A stretch of DNA of 64,000 nt from Duganella qianjiadongensis. GTDB lineage: Bacteria; Pseudomonadota; Gammaproteobacteria; Burkholderiales; Burkholderiaceae_D. The notes beneath the pieces were generated by a model, which saw only the letters and a program-made list of their open reading frames with translations, was not told the DNA's origin and did not search any database. Both the position numbers and the translations under genes were made by a program. How positions within the stretch are numbered: the first letter of the stretch is position 1; each line of letters begins with the position of its first letter. Shown piece by piece: positions 24,312 through 33,230 of this stretch. The stretch covers positions 124,001-188,000 of the forward strand of contig NZ_WWCM01000003.1 of NCBI RefSeq assembly GCF_009857915.1, in the 5' to 3' direction.

Positions 24312-26255
24312 ATGCGTCATTTCTCTCCCCGTCCTCTGATTCTGGCCGCCAGTGTTGCGCTCGCGCTGAGTGGCTGTGGCTCCAATGTGGAAGACCAGCC
24401 GCTGGTCATCCCGCCAGCGCCGGCCGATCAGGGCGCTGCCGAAGTGGTGCCGGTGCCGGCAGCGACCGCCTTTGTCGATACCATCGCGACCAATCAGCGC
24501 GGCGATGCCCGCTATGCCACGCTGGCCACCAATGCCGGGGTGCGCGTGCTGGGCGGCTTCCTGCAGATCTGGAAACCGCTGACGGAAATCGTCGATGCGG
24601 GCGTGACCGCGCCCGCCGTGGATGGTTTTCCAGCCGTTGTCGCATCCAAGTGGAGCGGTGTGCCGAATGACGGCACGGCGGACGGTACGGTACTCAATGC
24701 CGCTGTGCACGCGGCCAATATCGGCTACGTGGCAACGGCTACCGCCAGCCGCACCGATGCCCAGGCACTGCAAGCCTATCTGGATGACCGCCGTGGCAAG
24801 GGCTATAGCGTGACCGAAGGTCTGGGCCCGCTGACGGCAGCATGGCGCACTGCGGCCCAGCAGACCACCACCATTACCGGTATTCCGGCGGACGCCACCA
24901 GCGTGCTGTATAACGACGGCGGCAACAATACCGGCGTGGGCGGCAGCGCCAATGCAGCGTTCGGCAGTGTGGTGGATCTGGTCAATCTGGTCGGCAATAA
25001 CGCTTCCACCGAACCGGCCAAACGCTTCTACAAATATGCCCGCCCTTACCGCTGGAGCAGCAGCGTGCAGGTCTTGCCTGCGCTGGTGCCCGCCAAGAGC
25101 AGCACGCCGGCCACGGACGGCGGCTTTACCAGCGGTCACTCGGCAGAAGCTGTGCGTGATGCGGTCGCCATGGCCTATGCCTTGCCCGAGCGTTATCAGG
25201 AAATTCTGAGCCGGGGGCTGGAACTGGGCGAATCGCGCATATTGGCCGGTATGCACTCGCCGCTGGACGTGCTCAGTGGCCGCATCCTCGGTCAGGCCAG
25301 CGCTGCCGCCAATCTGGCTGATCCTGCCAATGCGGCCAGGAAGGCTGCCGCCGTGACGCAGGCCCATGCCACCCTGATGGCCGCCACCGGCACCAACGCC
25401 GATACCTTTGCCGCATTTGCCCAGTCCGGTACTACGGCGAATGACCGCTTTGCCGATTACAGCGTCAACAAGGCCAACTACACGCGGCGCAGCACTTACG
25501 GTTTCGCTCCGATTGCTGCAACCGGTGTGGCGGCGGCGGTGCCGAAAGGCGCCGAAGTGCTGCTGGAAACCCGCCAGCCATACCTGAGCGACGCGCAGCG
25601 CCGCGTGGTGCTGAAAACTACCGCTCTGCCGTCGGGCTACCCGGTGATGGATGATGCCGAAGGCTGGGGCCGTTTGAATCTGTTCGCGGCGGCAGATGGC
25701 TATGCGGCCTTCAGCGGCAATGTGGTGATCGCAATGGATGCCGGCAAAGGCGGCTTCAATGCGGCGGACCGCTGGCGCAACGATATCAGCGGCACGGGCA
25801 AACTGGTCAAGCAGGGCACGGGTGTGCTCAAGCTGGCAGGCAATAATAGCTGGACTGGTGGCGTGGAGCTGGCGGCCGGTGGCTTGCAGGCCGAGTCGGT
25901 CACAGCGCTGGGTAGCGGTGATGTGTATGTCAGCGGCGGTACGCTGACCGTGACAGCGCCGCAAGCGCTCAAGCTGGCAGGCAAATACACCCAGCTGGCA
26001 GGCGCGACGACGACGGACATGGTGATCGGCGCCAACGGGCAGGGCAGCCTGAGCGTCGCTGCTACTGCGACTATCGGCGGCGGGGTCTTGCGCATCCGTT
26101 TTGCTAATGGTTACAAACCGAAAGCAGGCGATAGTCTGGTGGTGCTGACGGCCGGCAGCCTGAAAGGTCGCTATACCAGCATCAGCGTGGATGGTTACAG
26201 CAATGTGAGCCCCGTGTATGGCGCAACGACGCTGACGCTGAATCTGGGTAGTTAA
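24312..26255 (+). CDS. PAP2-family phosphatase lipoprotein with autotransporter-type repeats
   Basis: This 647-aa protein begins with a lipoprotein signal (lipobox LSGC, about residue 20). A vanadium-peroxidase/PAP2 acid phosphatase core follows, with the catalytic motifs KYARPYRW (near 240), GGFTSGHSAEAVRD (near 275) and ESRILAGMHSPLDVLSGR (near 310). After residue about 480 comes a beta-rich region with an autotransporter-associated strand repeat (ISGTGKLVKQGTGVLKLAGN) continuing to the end. No outer-membrane barrel is present. It probably dephosphorylates organic phosphates at the cell surface or in the periplasm. I chose the ATG at 24312 as it opens directly into the signal; upstream in-frame sequence is not signal-like. 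It stands alone. Confidence 0.85.
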   Translation: MRHFSPRPLILAASVALALSGCGSNVEDQPLVIPPAPADQGAAEVVPVPAATAFVDTIATNQRGDARYATLATNAGVRVLGGFLQIWKPLTEIVDAGVTAPAVDGFPAVVASKWSGVPNDGTADGTVLNAAVHAANIGYVATATASRTDAQALQAYLDDRRGKGYSVTEGLGPLTAAWRTAAQQTTTITGIPADATSVLYNDGGNNTGVGGSANAAFGSVVDLVNLVGNNASTEPAKRFYKYARPYRWSSSVQVLPALVPAKSSTPATDGGFTSGHSAEAVRDAVAMAYALPERYQEILSRGLELGESRILAGMHSPLDVLSGRILGQASAAANLADPANAARKAAAVTQAHATLMAATGTNADTFAAFAQSGTTANDRFADYSVNKANYTRRSTYGFAPIAATGVAAAVPKGAEVLLETRQPYLSDAQRRVVLKTTALPSGYPVMDDAEGWGRLNLFAAADGYAAFSGNVVIAMDAGKGGFNAADRWRNDISGTGKLVKQGTGVLKLAGNNSWTGGVELAAGGLQAESVTALGSGDVYVSGGTLTVTAPQALKLAGKYTQLAGATTTDMVIGANGQGSLSVAATATIGGGVLRIRFANGYKPKAGDSLVVLTAGSLKGRYTSISVDGYSNVSPVYGATTLTLNLGS

Positions 26256-26404
26256 GCTCGATTAATTATTTTGTTGATAACCAAAATCGCAGGAATTGCT
26301 GTTTTTCCACAAATATACTGTGGTAAATGGCAATTTCTGCACATTTCCTAGAGAGTTTCTTCGCGGAATAATCCTTGCGCGCTGGCTACCGCTATAATCA
26401 GGGT

Positions 26405-27223
26405 ATGGAAAAGCTCAAGGATTATGCGGAAGTAGTGAGCCGTGCCGAGCGCGGTGAACTGGTATTTCCGACCAGCGTGAATGCAGCCTTGCGGCTGCAG
26501 CTGGCGCTGGCTGATCCTGATTGCGAGATGGAAGATGTGATCCGCAAGGTGCTGGCCGAGCCGCAACTGGCGGCGCGCACGGTGGCGCTGGCCAATGCGG
26601 CTGCTTTCAATCGCGGCAGCACGCCGGTGACCAATGTGCGCATTGCCGTGCAGCGGCTGGGTTTCCGCCACCTGTATTCCATGGCCGCCTCGATGGTGGT
26701 GCGCCAGTTCGGCAACCGCATCAACGATCCGGCACTGCGCGCCAAGGCCGACCAGCTGTGGCAGCACACGGCCCACGTGGCGGCGCTGGCCTACATCATA
26801 GGCCGCAAACTGACCCATACCGATCCTGATACCGCGCTGTTCGCTGCCATCGTGCACGAGGCGGGCGGCTTCTATCTGCTGTCCTGCGCCGACGAATTGC
26901 CGGGCCTGCTGGAGCATCCCGAGCAGTGGCAGGGCGCAGCGCAGGAAATTATCACGCGCGAGATGATGAAGAAAATGGCCATACCGGAACCGGTCAGCCA
27001 GGCCATCGTGGCTTTGCGCGGCGCCAGTCTGATGCCGCCGCCGATAGGCCTGCGCGATACCCTGCTGGTGGCCCGTGCGCTGGCGCCTGTGCCGTCGCCA
27101 CTGGCCACCGAAGCTGTCCACTCCAGCCTGGCCGAATTCATCGACGGCAACGTGGCGCTCGAGCAGATACTGGAAGAATCGGCCGACGATGCCGCCTCGA
27201 TGAGCGCGGCGCTGCTAGCGTAA
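26405..27223 (+). CDS. HDOD-domain signalling protein
   Basis: This 272-aa cytoplasmic protein is built on the HDOD fold, an HD-like helical domain without the full metal-binding set. The family pattern is in VNAALRLQLALADPDCEMED, AARTVALANAAAFNRG, VRIAVQRLGFRHLYSMA and AAIVHEAGGFYLLS. Such proteins act in signalling, motility and stress control, often without known chemistry. No extra receiver or GGDEF domain is attached. A TATAAT at 26393-26398 lies only 7 nt before the ATG at 26405, so the transcript may be leaderless; the start has no good ribosome site. Confidence 0.85.
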   Translation: MEKLKDYAEVVSRAERGELVFPTSVNAALRLQLALADPDCEMEDVIRKVLAEPQLAARTVALANAAAFNRGSTPVTNVRIAVQRLGFRHLYSMAASMVVRQFGNRINDPALRAKADQLWQHTAHVAALAYIIGRKLTHTDPDTALFAAIVHEAGGFYLLSCADELPGLLEHPEQWQGAAQEIITREMMKKMAIPEPVSQAIVALRGASLMPPPIGLRDTLLVARALAPVPSPLATEAVHSSLAEFIDGNVALEQILEESADDAASMSAALLA

Positions 27224-27268
27224 ATGTCGCTGCCTCTTTCTCTGGCCTGCCGTAGCGTGTATGCTAGC

Positions 27269-27282
27269 GGTCATCATACAAC
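27269..27282 (-). promoter_or_regulatory. Likely operator half-site before the first GntR gene
   Basis: Read on the minus strand this is GTTGTATGATGACC. It repeats the left arm and centre of the perfect palindrome upstream of kdgD (GTTGTACGATG). It lies 13 nt before the start codon of the GntR gene, fitting autoregulation. Confidence 0.5.
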
Positions 27283-27294
27283 CGATAGTTTGCC

Positions 27295-28053
27295 ATGAAT
27301 CAGAATTTCGCCCAGCCCAGCAGCCTGCCCGCCGCACCAGTGAAGAAGCACCGCAACCTCGCACAAGGTGTGGTGGCGGCCATCACCGGCAGCATACAGG
27401 CCGGTACGCTCAAGCCCGGCGAAAAACTACCCACCGAATCCGTCATCATGGAACTGCATGGTGTCAGCCGTACCGTGGTGCGCGAAGCGATTTCCCACCT
27501 GCAGGCGGCAGGGCTGGTGCAAACCCGCCACGGCATCGGCACGTTTGTACTGGAACCGCCGGCGGCCAGTCTGCGCATTTCCTCCGATACCATCCGTACC
27601 ATCGCCGATGTGCTGGCGATACTGGAACTGCGCATCAGTCTGGAGACGGAAGCCGCGTGGCTAGCCGCCACCCGCCGCAGCGAGGCGCAGGTGGCGGAAA
27701 TGGGCGCCGTACTCAAGCGCATACAGGAATCGCAGAGCCGGCCCGGTTCGGTGGAATCCGATGTGGCCTTCCACCTGCTGATAGCACAAGCCACCGGCAA
27801 CCGCTATTTCGTCGATATTCTCAGCGATCTGGGACATACCATCATTCCCCGCGCCCGCGTCGATTCGGCCCAGCTTGCCCATGACGATCCGAACGTCTAT
27901 CTGGAACGCCTGAACCGCGAGCACGAAGATATCTACAATGCCATTGCGCGCAAGGATGCGGAAGCAGCCCGCGCCGCTATGCGTACCCATCTGAGCAACA
28001 GCCGTGAACGACTGCGTCGCGCGCAGGAAGGCATAGCCGCGCAGGACGCCTGA
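27295..28053 (+). CDS. FadR-type GntR regulator, likely of galactarate catabolism
   Basis: This 252-aa protein has an N-terminal winged helix (residues about 20-90, [20 protein letters not shown] and [20 protein letters not shown]) and a C-terminal FCD domain of helices (about 105-235) whose Asp/His residues ([16 protein letters not shown] and [11 protein letters not shown]) form the metal and ligand pocket. FCD regulators commonly sense sugar acids. It lies 130 nt upstream of kdgD on the same strand. A perfect palindrome sits between them and a matching half-site lies before its own start, so it most likely represses kdgD and following genes and itself. Ligand unknown. Confidence 0.9.
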   Translation: MNQNFAQPSSLPAAPVKKHRNLAQGVVAAITGSIQAGTLKPGEKLPTESVIMELHGVSRTVVREAISHLQAAGLVQTRHGIGTFVLEPPAASLRISSDTIRTIADVLAILELRISLETEAAWLAATRRSEAQVAEMGAVLKRIQESQSRPGSVESDVAFHLLIAQATGNRYFVDILSDLGHTIIPRARVDSAQLAHDDPNVYLERLNREHEDIYNAIARKDAEAARAAMRTHLSNSRERLRRAQEGIAAQDA

Positions 28054-28115
28054 AAACCACGTTTTTACGCTGAAACAGGAGATTTCGCTAAATCGCTTGC
28101 TTGCGTCCAGATATA

Positions 28116-28135
28116 GTTGTACGATGTCGTACAAC
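28116..28135. promoter_or_regulatory. Palindromic operator upstream of kdgD
   Basis: GTTGTACGA (28116-28124) and TCGTACAAC (28127-28135) form a perfect 9-bp inverted repeat around a 2-nt centre. It is the size and symmetry of a GntR/FadR-family operator and lies between the regulator gene and kdgD, 48 nt before the kdgD start codon. Confidence 0.75.
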
Positions 28136-28183
28136 ACGACACGAAATACGCTGATTTCCACCTCACACCACACTGGAGACTTT

Positions 28184-29095
28184 ATGCAACCGAATGACCT
28201 TAAAAAAATCCTTTCTTCCGGACTGCTGTCGTTTCCGGTGACCGACTTCGACGCAGAAGGCAACTTCCGCAAGTCGACCTATATCGAACGTCTCGAGTGG
28301 CTGGCTCCGTACGGCGCGAGCGCACTGTTCGCTGCCGGCGGCACCGGCGAATTCTTCTCGCTGGAGCCTAGCGAATACACCGACATCATCAAGACCGCGG
28401 TGGATACCTGCGCCGGCAAAGTGCCGATTCTGGCCGGTGTGGGCGGCCCTACCCGCGTCGCTGCAGCCTATGCCCGCGAAGCCGAGCGCGTCGGTGCCCA
28501 CGGCCTGCTGCTGCTGCCGCACTACCTGACCGAAGCCAGCCAGGATGGCCTGATTGCCCACGTCGAACAGGTCTGCAAGGCCACCCGTCTGGGCGTCGTG
28601 GTGTACAACCGCGCCAACTGCCGCCTGACCCCGGATTCGCTGGCCAAGCTGGCCGACCGTTGCCCTAATCTGATCGGCTTCAAGGATGGCGTAGGCGATA
28701 TCGAACTGATGATGTCGATCTGGCGCCGCATGGGCGACCGCTTCAGCTATCTGGGCGGTCTGCCGACCGCGGAAGTCTACGCCGCTGCCTACAAGGCGCT
28801 GGGCACGCCGGTGTACTCGTCGGCGGTGTTCAACTTCATGCCCAAGCTGGCCATGGACTTCTACCATGCCGTTGCGGCGGACAACCACGCAGAACAGAAC
28901 CGCATGCTGGACGAGTTCTTCCTGCCGTATCTGGAAATCCGTAACCGCAAAGCCGGCTACGCAGTCAGCATCGTCAAGGCGGGCGCCCGTCTGGTTGGTC
29001 ACGATGCCGGTCCGGTGCGCGCACCACTGACCGACTTGACGGCAGAAGAATGCGATATGCTCGACAAACTGATCCGCAAGCAGGGCCCGCAATAA
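28184..29095 (+). CDS. kdgD: 5-dehydro-4-deoxyglucarate dehydratase
   Basis: This 303-aa TIM-barrel enzyme of the dihydrodipicolinate synthase superfamily removes water and carbon dioxide from 5-keto-4-deoxyglucarate to give 2-oxoglutarate semialdehyde. Superfamily features are the [13 protein letters not shown] opening, the [16 protein letters not shown] loop, [12 protein letters not shown] with the active-site Tyr, and the Schiff-base lysine in [11 protein letters not shown] chose the ATG at 28184 because TGGAGA lies upstream and the length matches the family. It is the fourth step of the oxidative galacturonate route in this island; its product is used by the dehydrogenase at 30203. Confidence 0.95.
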   Translation: MQPNDLKKILSSGLLSFPVTDFDAEGNFRKSTYIERLEWLAPYGASALFAAGGTGEFFSLEPSEYTDIIKTAVDTCAGKVPILAGVGGPTRVAAAYAREAERVGAHGLLLLPHYLTEASQDGLIAHVEQVCKATRLGVVVYNRANCRLTPDSLAKLADRCPNLIGFKDGVGDIELMMSIWRRMGDRFSYLGGLPTAEVYAAAYKALGTPVYSSAVFNFMPKLAMDFYHAVAADNHAEQNRMLDEFFLPYLEIRNRKAGYAVSIVKAGARLVGHDAGPVRAPLTDLTAEECDMLDKLIRKQGPQ

Positions 29096-29175
29096 GGCGC
29101 TGCTGCCGCTTCTCATGTCTTTGCGCACCGGTGCGGCCTGCGGCTGTACCGGTGCGGTTTAACTTCGGGTGAAAA

Positions 29176-29988
29176 ATGAGTAAACCATTTAAACGTATTC
29201 TTCTGACCGGCGCGGCCGGTGGTCTGGGCAAAATTCTGCGCGAGCGCATCAAGCCATGGGCCGATGTGGTGCGCCTTTCCGATATCGGCGACATGGCGCC
29301 GGCTGGCGAAGGCGAGGAAGTGGTGCGCTGCGATCTGGCCGACAAGGCGGCAGTACTCAAGCTGCTGGAAGGCGTGGATGTGGTGCTGCACTTCGGCGGT
29401 ATCTCGACCGAGAATACTTTCGAAAACATCATGGCGGCGAATATCGCCGGTACCTACAACCTGTATGAAGCGGCGCACAAGAACGGCATCAAGCGTATCG
29501 TGTTCGCCAGTTCGAATCACACCATAGGCTTCTACAAGACCACCGACTACATCGACGCCGATAGCCCGATGCGTCCGGACAGCCTGTATGGCGTGAGCAA
29601 ATGCTTCGGCGAATCGCTGTCGCGCTACTACTACGACAGCACCGGTATCGAAACCGTATGTCTGCGTATCGGTTCGTCCTTCCCCGAGCCGGTCAATCCG
29701 CGCATGCTGGTGACGTGGTTCAGCTATGACGATCTGGTGGAGTCGCTGCGCTGCTCGCTGTTCACGCCGCGCGTGGGCCACACCATACTGTTTGGTGCCT
29801 CGGCCAATCCGGCCAGCTGGTGGGATAACAGCAAGGCTGAACATCTGGGCTTCCGTCCGAAAGACAGCTCGCTGCAGTTCGCCGACAAGTTCCCGCCGAC
29901 GGGTAACTACCCTGCTGCCGACGACCGTGCCACCCTGTATCAGGGCGGCGGTTTCGTCGTGCCGGGCCCGCAATATCAGCAGCCCTGA
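29176..29988 (+). CDS. udh: Uronate dehydrogenase
   Basis: This 270-aa short-chain/extended dehydrogenase oxidises galacturonate (or glucuronate) with NAD to the aldarolactone. It has the Rossmann motif LLTGAAGGLGKILRERI, the HFGGIST segment, and the catalytic Tyr-x3-Lys in SLYGVSKCFGESL near residue 136. The FASSNHTIGFY stretch is typical of uronate dehydrogenases. A GGGTGAA sequence serves as the ribosome site. It follows kdgD by 80 nt, with a possible GCACCGGT/ACCGGTGC hairpin between them, and is closed by a terminator at 30019. It supplies the first reaction of the pathway. Confidence 0.92.
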   Translation: MSKPFKRILLTGAAGGLGKILRERIKPWADVVRLSDIGDMAPAGEGEEVVRCDLADKAAVLKLLEGVDVVLHFGGISTENTFENIMAANIAGTYNLYEAAHKNGIKRIVFASSNHTIGFYKTTDYIDADSPMRPDSLYGVSKCFGESLSRYYYDSTGIETVCLRIGSSFPEPVNPRMLVTWFSYDDLVESLRCSLFTPRVGHTILFGASANPASWWDNSKAEHLGFRPKDSSLQFADKFPPTGNYPAADDRATLYQGGGFVVPGPQYQQP

Positions 29989-30018
29989 GTGCACCGGTTT
30001 GCGATAGCGGAGTATACT

Positions 30019-30067
30019 GCCAGCGCTGGTTTCGCCTTTGCGGAAACTGGCGCTGGCGTTTTAGTTT
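30019..30067 (+). terminator. Terminator after udh
   Basis: GCCAGCGC (30019-30026) pairs with GCGCTGGC (30050-30057), extended by GGTTTCGC/GCGGAAAC with mismatches, and is followed by GTTTTAGTTT. It separates kdgD-udh from the dehydrogenase gene. Confidence 0.8.
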
Positions 30068-30123
30068 GCTGCGTCCGGCCTATCGGATCGCATGCAAGCG
30101 ACACAGACGAATACTTTATGCTG

Positions 30124-30140
30124 AACACCGCACAGGTGTT
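30124..30140. promoter_or_regulatory. Inverted repeat upstream of the semialdehyde dehydrogenase gene
   Basis: AACACC (30124-30129) and GGTGTT (30135-30140) form a perfect 6-bp inverted repeat with a 5-nt spacer, about 60 nt before the start codon. It differs from both GntR-type operators found nearby, so the binding protein is unknown. Confidence 0.4.
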
Positions 30141-30202
30141 GCAGCAATCGGCATAACGAGGCGTGCGGCAAGGCCGCGCGCATGAAACTATCTGGAGGCT
30201 TT

Positions 30203-31777
30203 ATGCAAGTTGCAGGCGAAATGATCATCGGCCGTAGCGCGTTTTTCGGCAAAGAAGGCACGATGAAAGCGGTGGACCCATCGCGTAACGTGGAAATCGA
30301 ACCAGCTTTCGGTCTGGCCGGTGCAGCAGATCTGCAACGTGCTTGCGTACTGGCCGAGCAGGCTTTCGATGCGTACCGCGCCACCGGTCTGGAAGCGCGC
30401 GCCAGGTTCCTCGAAACCATCGCAGACCGCATCATGGATCTGGGGCCGGCGCTGATCGAACGCGCTATGCAGGAAACCGGTCTGCCGCAAGTGCGTCTGG
30501 AGGGCGAGCGTGGCCGTACCTGCAACCAGCTGCGTCTGTTCGCCAAGGTTGTGCGTGATGGCCGCTGGCAGTCCGCTACGCTGGATTCGGCGCTGCCAGA
30601 ACGCACGCCGCCACGTCCGGACCTGCGCCTGCGCAAAATCGGTCTGGGCCCGGTGGCCGTGTTCGGCGCCAGTAACTTCCCGCTGGCCTTCTCGGTCGCT
30701 GGCGGTGATACGGCTTCGGCACTGGCCGCAGGCTGTCCGGTGGTGGTCAAGGCCCATTCGGCTCACCTTGGCACTTCCGAACTGGTGGGCAAGGCCGTGG
30801 CTAAAGCGGCAGAAGAATGCGGCATGCCGGAAGGGGTGTTCTCGCTGCTGATCGGTTCCGGCCAGACTATCGGACAGGAGCTGGTGGCGCATCCTGCCAT
30901 CAAGGCGGTAGGCTTTACCGGCTCGCGTTCGGGCGGCATCGCGCTGATGCGCACGGCAGCTGCACGCAAGGAACCGATTCCTGTGTATGCTGAAATGAGC
31001 TCGATCAACCCCGTGTTCCTGCTGCCGGGCGCACTCGATAATCCTAAACTGCCGCAGGCCTTTGCCGATTCGCTGACTATGGGCTCGGGCCAGTTCTGCA
31101 CTAATCCCGGCATGCTGGTTGGTCTGAAGAGCGACAAGCTCGAAGCATTCGTGGCCGCCGTGGGCGGCACCATAGGCGCCAAGCCGGCTACCACCATGCT
31201 GACTCCCGGCATTCACAAAGCCTATGTGCATGGCGTTGCCACGCTGGCCGCTATTGATGGCGTGAGCCAGAAGGCAGCGGGTCAGGGCAGCGAGGCGCCA
31301 TGTGCGGCACAGGCTTTCCTGTATCAGGTACCTGCCAGCGAATTCCTCAGCAACCCCGCACTGGAAGGCGAAATCTTCGGACCGACCTCGCTGCTGGTGG
31401 TCTGCGACGACGAAGCACAGATGCTGGCCGTGGCCGAACACGTGGAAGGCCAGCTGACCTCGGCCGTACACGCCAGCGCTGATGATCGCGTACTGGCCGC
31501 CAAGCTGCTGCCTACGCTGGAACGTAAAGTGGGCCGTATCCTGTTCAACGGCTTCGGCACCGGTGTGGAAGTGGCACATGCCATGGTTCACGGCGGCCCG
31601 TTCCCGTCGACTTCGGACAGCCGTACCACTTCGGTGGGTGCTTCGGCCATCGACCGCTTCCTGCGTCCGGTCTGCTATCAGGACGTGCCGTCCTATCTGT
31701 TGCCGGAAGCACTGGCCGATGCCAACCCGCAGAACATTCCGCGCGTGGTGAACGGTGATCTGGTCTGGAACGGCTGA
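30203..31777 (+). CDS. 2-oxoglutarate semialdehyde dehydrogenase
   Basis: This 524-aa aldehyde dehydrogenase converts 2,5-dioxopentanoate (2-oxoglutarate semialdehyde) to 2-oxoglutarate. Catalytic features are the general base Glu in [14 protein letters not shown], the nucleophile Cys in [14 protein letters not shown], and the cofactor-binding [11 protein letters not shown]. The 524-residue length and the C-terminal [17 protein letters not shown] are typical of this subfamily. I chose the ATG at 30203 because CTGGAGG lies upstream. It is the final step of the pathway and feeds the citric acid cycle. The lactonase gene starts two bases after its stop, so the two are coupled. Confidence 0.94.
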   Translation: MQVAGEMIIGRSAFFGKEGTMKAVDPSRNVEIEPAFGLAGAADLQRACVLAEQAFDAYRATGLEARARFLETIADRIMDLGPALIERAMQETGLPQVRLEGERGRTCNQLRLFAKVVRDGRWQSATLDSALPERTPPRPDLRLRKIGLGPVAVFGASNFPLAFSVAGGDTASALAAGCPVVVKAHSAHLGTSELVGKAVAKAAEECGMPEGVFSLLIGSGQTIGQELVAHPAIKAVGFTGSRSGGIALMRTAAARKEPIPVYAEMSSINPVFLLPGALDNPKLPQAFADSLTMGSGQFCTNPGMLVGLKSDKLEAFVAAVGGTIGAKPATTMLTPGIHKAYVHGVATLAAIDGVSQKAAGQGSEAPCAAQAFLYQVPASEFLSNPALEGEIFGPTSLLVVCDDEAQMLAVAEHVEGQLTSAVHASADDRVLAAKLLPTLERKVGRILFNGFGTGVEVAHAMVHGGPFPSTSDSRTTSVGASAIDRFLRPVCYQDVPSYLLPEALADANPQNIPRVVNGDLVWNG

Positions 31778-31778
31778 A

Positions 31779-32657
31779 ATGGAGCGACTGAGCGACGTTA
31801 GCTGCCAGGTGGGCGAAAGCCCCACCTGGCATGCCGGCGAAGGCGCGTGGTACTGGGTCGATATTCCGCAGCAGCGCGTGTGGCGGCTCGATGCCGCAAC
31901 TGGCGCAAGCCGTTACTGGGTGGCTGATGAAATGGTGGCCTGTGTGGCGCCACGCTCGGACGGCGGCCTGATTGCCGGCATGGAGACGGGTATCTTTGCG
32001 CTCGAACTCGATGCCTGCACGGCGCTGGCGCAGCGCAAGCTGGCAGCACCGGCCAGCGGCCTGGGCGAGGGCATGCGCTTCAACGATGGCCGCTGCGATC
32101 GTCAGGGCCGTTTCTGGAGCGGCACCATGTTCATGGACATGGCTGCGGCCCGCGCCGTGGGACAGCTGTATCGCTACGATAGCGCACGCGGCTTGTCGGC
32201 ACCGTTTGTCTCCGAGCTGCTGACCCAGAACGGGCTGGCGTTCTCGCCCGATGGCCGCACCATGTATCTGTCGGATTCGCATCCGGCACGGCGCATGGTG
32301 TGGGCATTCGACTACGATACCGACGATGGTGTGCCCAGCAATCGCCGCGTGTTTGCCGATATGACCAGCATGGCTGGGCGTCCTGATGGTGCGGCTATCG
32401 ATGCCGATGGCTGCTACTGGGTGTGCGGTAATGATGACGGCTGCGTGCTGCGCTACACGCCGGATGGTAAGCTCGATCGCCGGCTGGAAGTGCCGATGCT
32501 GAAGCCATCGATGTGCGCATTCGGCGGCAAGAACCTCGACACGCTGCTGGTCACCTCTATCATCTCCGGCAAGCCGGAAGATGCGCAGTGGGGCGGCGCC
32601 GTCGTGCTGTTGCAACCGGGCGTGCAGGGAGTGGCGGAAACGCTGTTCGCCGCCTAG
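31779..32657 (+). CDS. SMP-30/gluconolactonase-family lactonase (likely galactarolactonase)
   Basis: This 292-aa six-bladed beta-propeller has the metal ligands of the SMP-30 family: the Glu in CQVGESPTWHAGEGAWYWVD, the Asn in GEGMRFNDGRCDRQG, and the Asn/Asp pair in LLTQNGLAFSPDGR and DGAAIDADGCYW. It probably hydrolyses the galactaro-lactone made by uronate dehydrogenase to galactarate; this is inferred from the neighbours. It begins at the ATG two bases after the preceding stop, and a terminator follows. It is convergent with the small secreted protein gene at 32704. Confidence 0.9.
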   Translation: MERLSDVSCQVGESPTWHAGEGAWYWVDIPQQRVWRLDAATGASRYWVADEMVACVAPRSDGGLIAGMETGIFALELDACTALAQRKLAAPASGLGEGMRFNDGRCDRQGRFWSGTMFMDMAAARAVGQLYRYDSARGLSAPFVSELLTQNGLAFSPDGRTMYLSDSHPARRMVWAFDYDTDDGVPSNRRVFADMTSMAGRPDGAAIDADGCYWVCGNDDGCVLRYTPDGKLDRRLEVPMLKPSMCAFGGKNLDTLLVTSIISGKPEDAQWGGAVVLLQPGVQGVAETLFAA

Positions 32658-32679
32658 GCTGCTGAGAGCACGAAAACAG

Positions 32680-32719
32680 GCAGTGAGTTGCAGCCAGCTG
32701 CGCTCACTGCTTTTTCATT
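32680..32719 (+). terminator. Terminator between the converging halves of the pectin island
   Basis: GCAGTGAG (32680-32687) pairs with CTCACTGC (32703-32710), followed by a T5 run on the plus strand. It overlaps the stop codon of the minus-strand gene and may act on both strands. Confidence 0.85.
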
Positions 32720-33189
32720 TGCAGGCGGAACTGGGTGGTCCACTGGCCGTTCAGCAGCATTTCGCTGTGGGCTTCGTAACTATCGGCTGCGCCGGGCGTC
32801 CAGCGCACGCGGTAGCGCAGCGCCTTGCCTGCGGCGACGTAGTCCGTCTCGGGGAATTCCAGTCCGTCGCTGGTAGCGATCATGCTGCCGCGGCTGTAGC
32901 CGCCGCCATTTTCCACGTACAGAAACGCCACCTTTGCGCTGGCGCTATCGTAGTAGTACAGCGTTTCGCCCACATAGTCGGGCCGTCCTGCAGCACGCAC
33001 CGTGTGCACATCGCGCAGCACGTGATCCTCATACTGCCACCGGAAGCAATGCTCGTCGGTCGTCTTGCCATCGGCAAAAGTGCCCTTCCAGCAGTGGCCC
33101 GCCAGAAAAGCCATAGGCTGCAAGGGCGCAAGGGGAGCCGCCTGCACGCCCGCTGCTGCCAGTAGTACGAGTGTAAAGAATTTGCGCAT
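32704..33189 (-). CDS. Small secreted protein of the pectin operon, unknown function
   Basis: This 161-aa protein has a Sec signal peptide (RKFFTLVLLAAAGVQAAP) and a beta-rich lipocalin-like domain: FLAGHCWKGTFADGK opens it, and antiparallel strands such as KALRYRVRWTPGAADSYEAH continue. The LAGxWxG-type opening resembles small DUF6265-type periplasmic proteins, but I cannot assign a function. I chose the ATG at 33189, which opens directly into the signal with GGAG upstream; the frame stays open much further upstream, inside GH28 sequence in another phase. It follows the GH28 gene by 41 nt and is probably the last gene of the operon. Confidence 0.75.
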   Translation of the reverse strand: MRKFFTLVLLAAAGVQAAPLAPLQPMAFLAGHCWKGTFADGKTTDEHCFRWQYEDHVLRDVHTVRAAGRPDYVGETLYYYDSASAKVAFLYVENGGGYSRGSMIATSDGLEFPETDYVAAGKALRYRVRWTPGAADSYEAHSEMLLNGQWTTQFRLQMKKQ

Positions 33190-33230
33190 GGCCCGGCTCC
33201 GTGTAGAGATGGGCCAAGTATATGCCAGCT

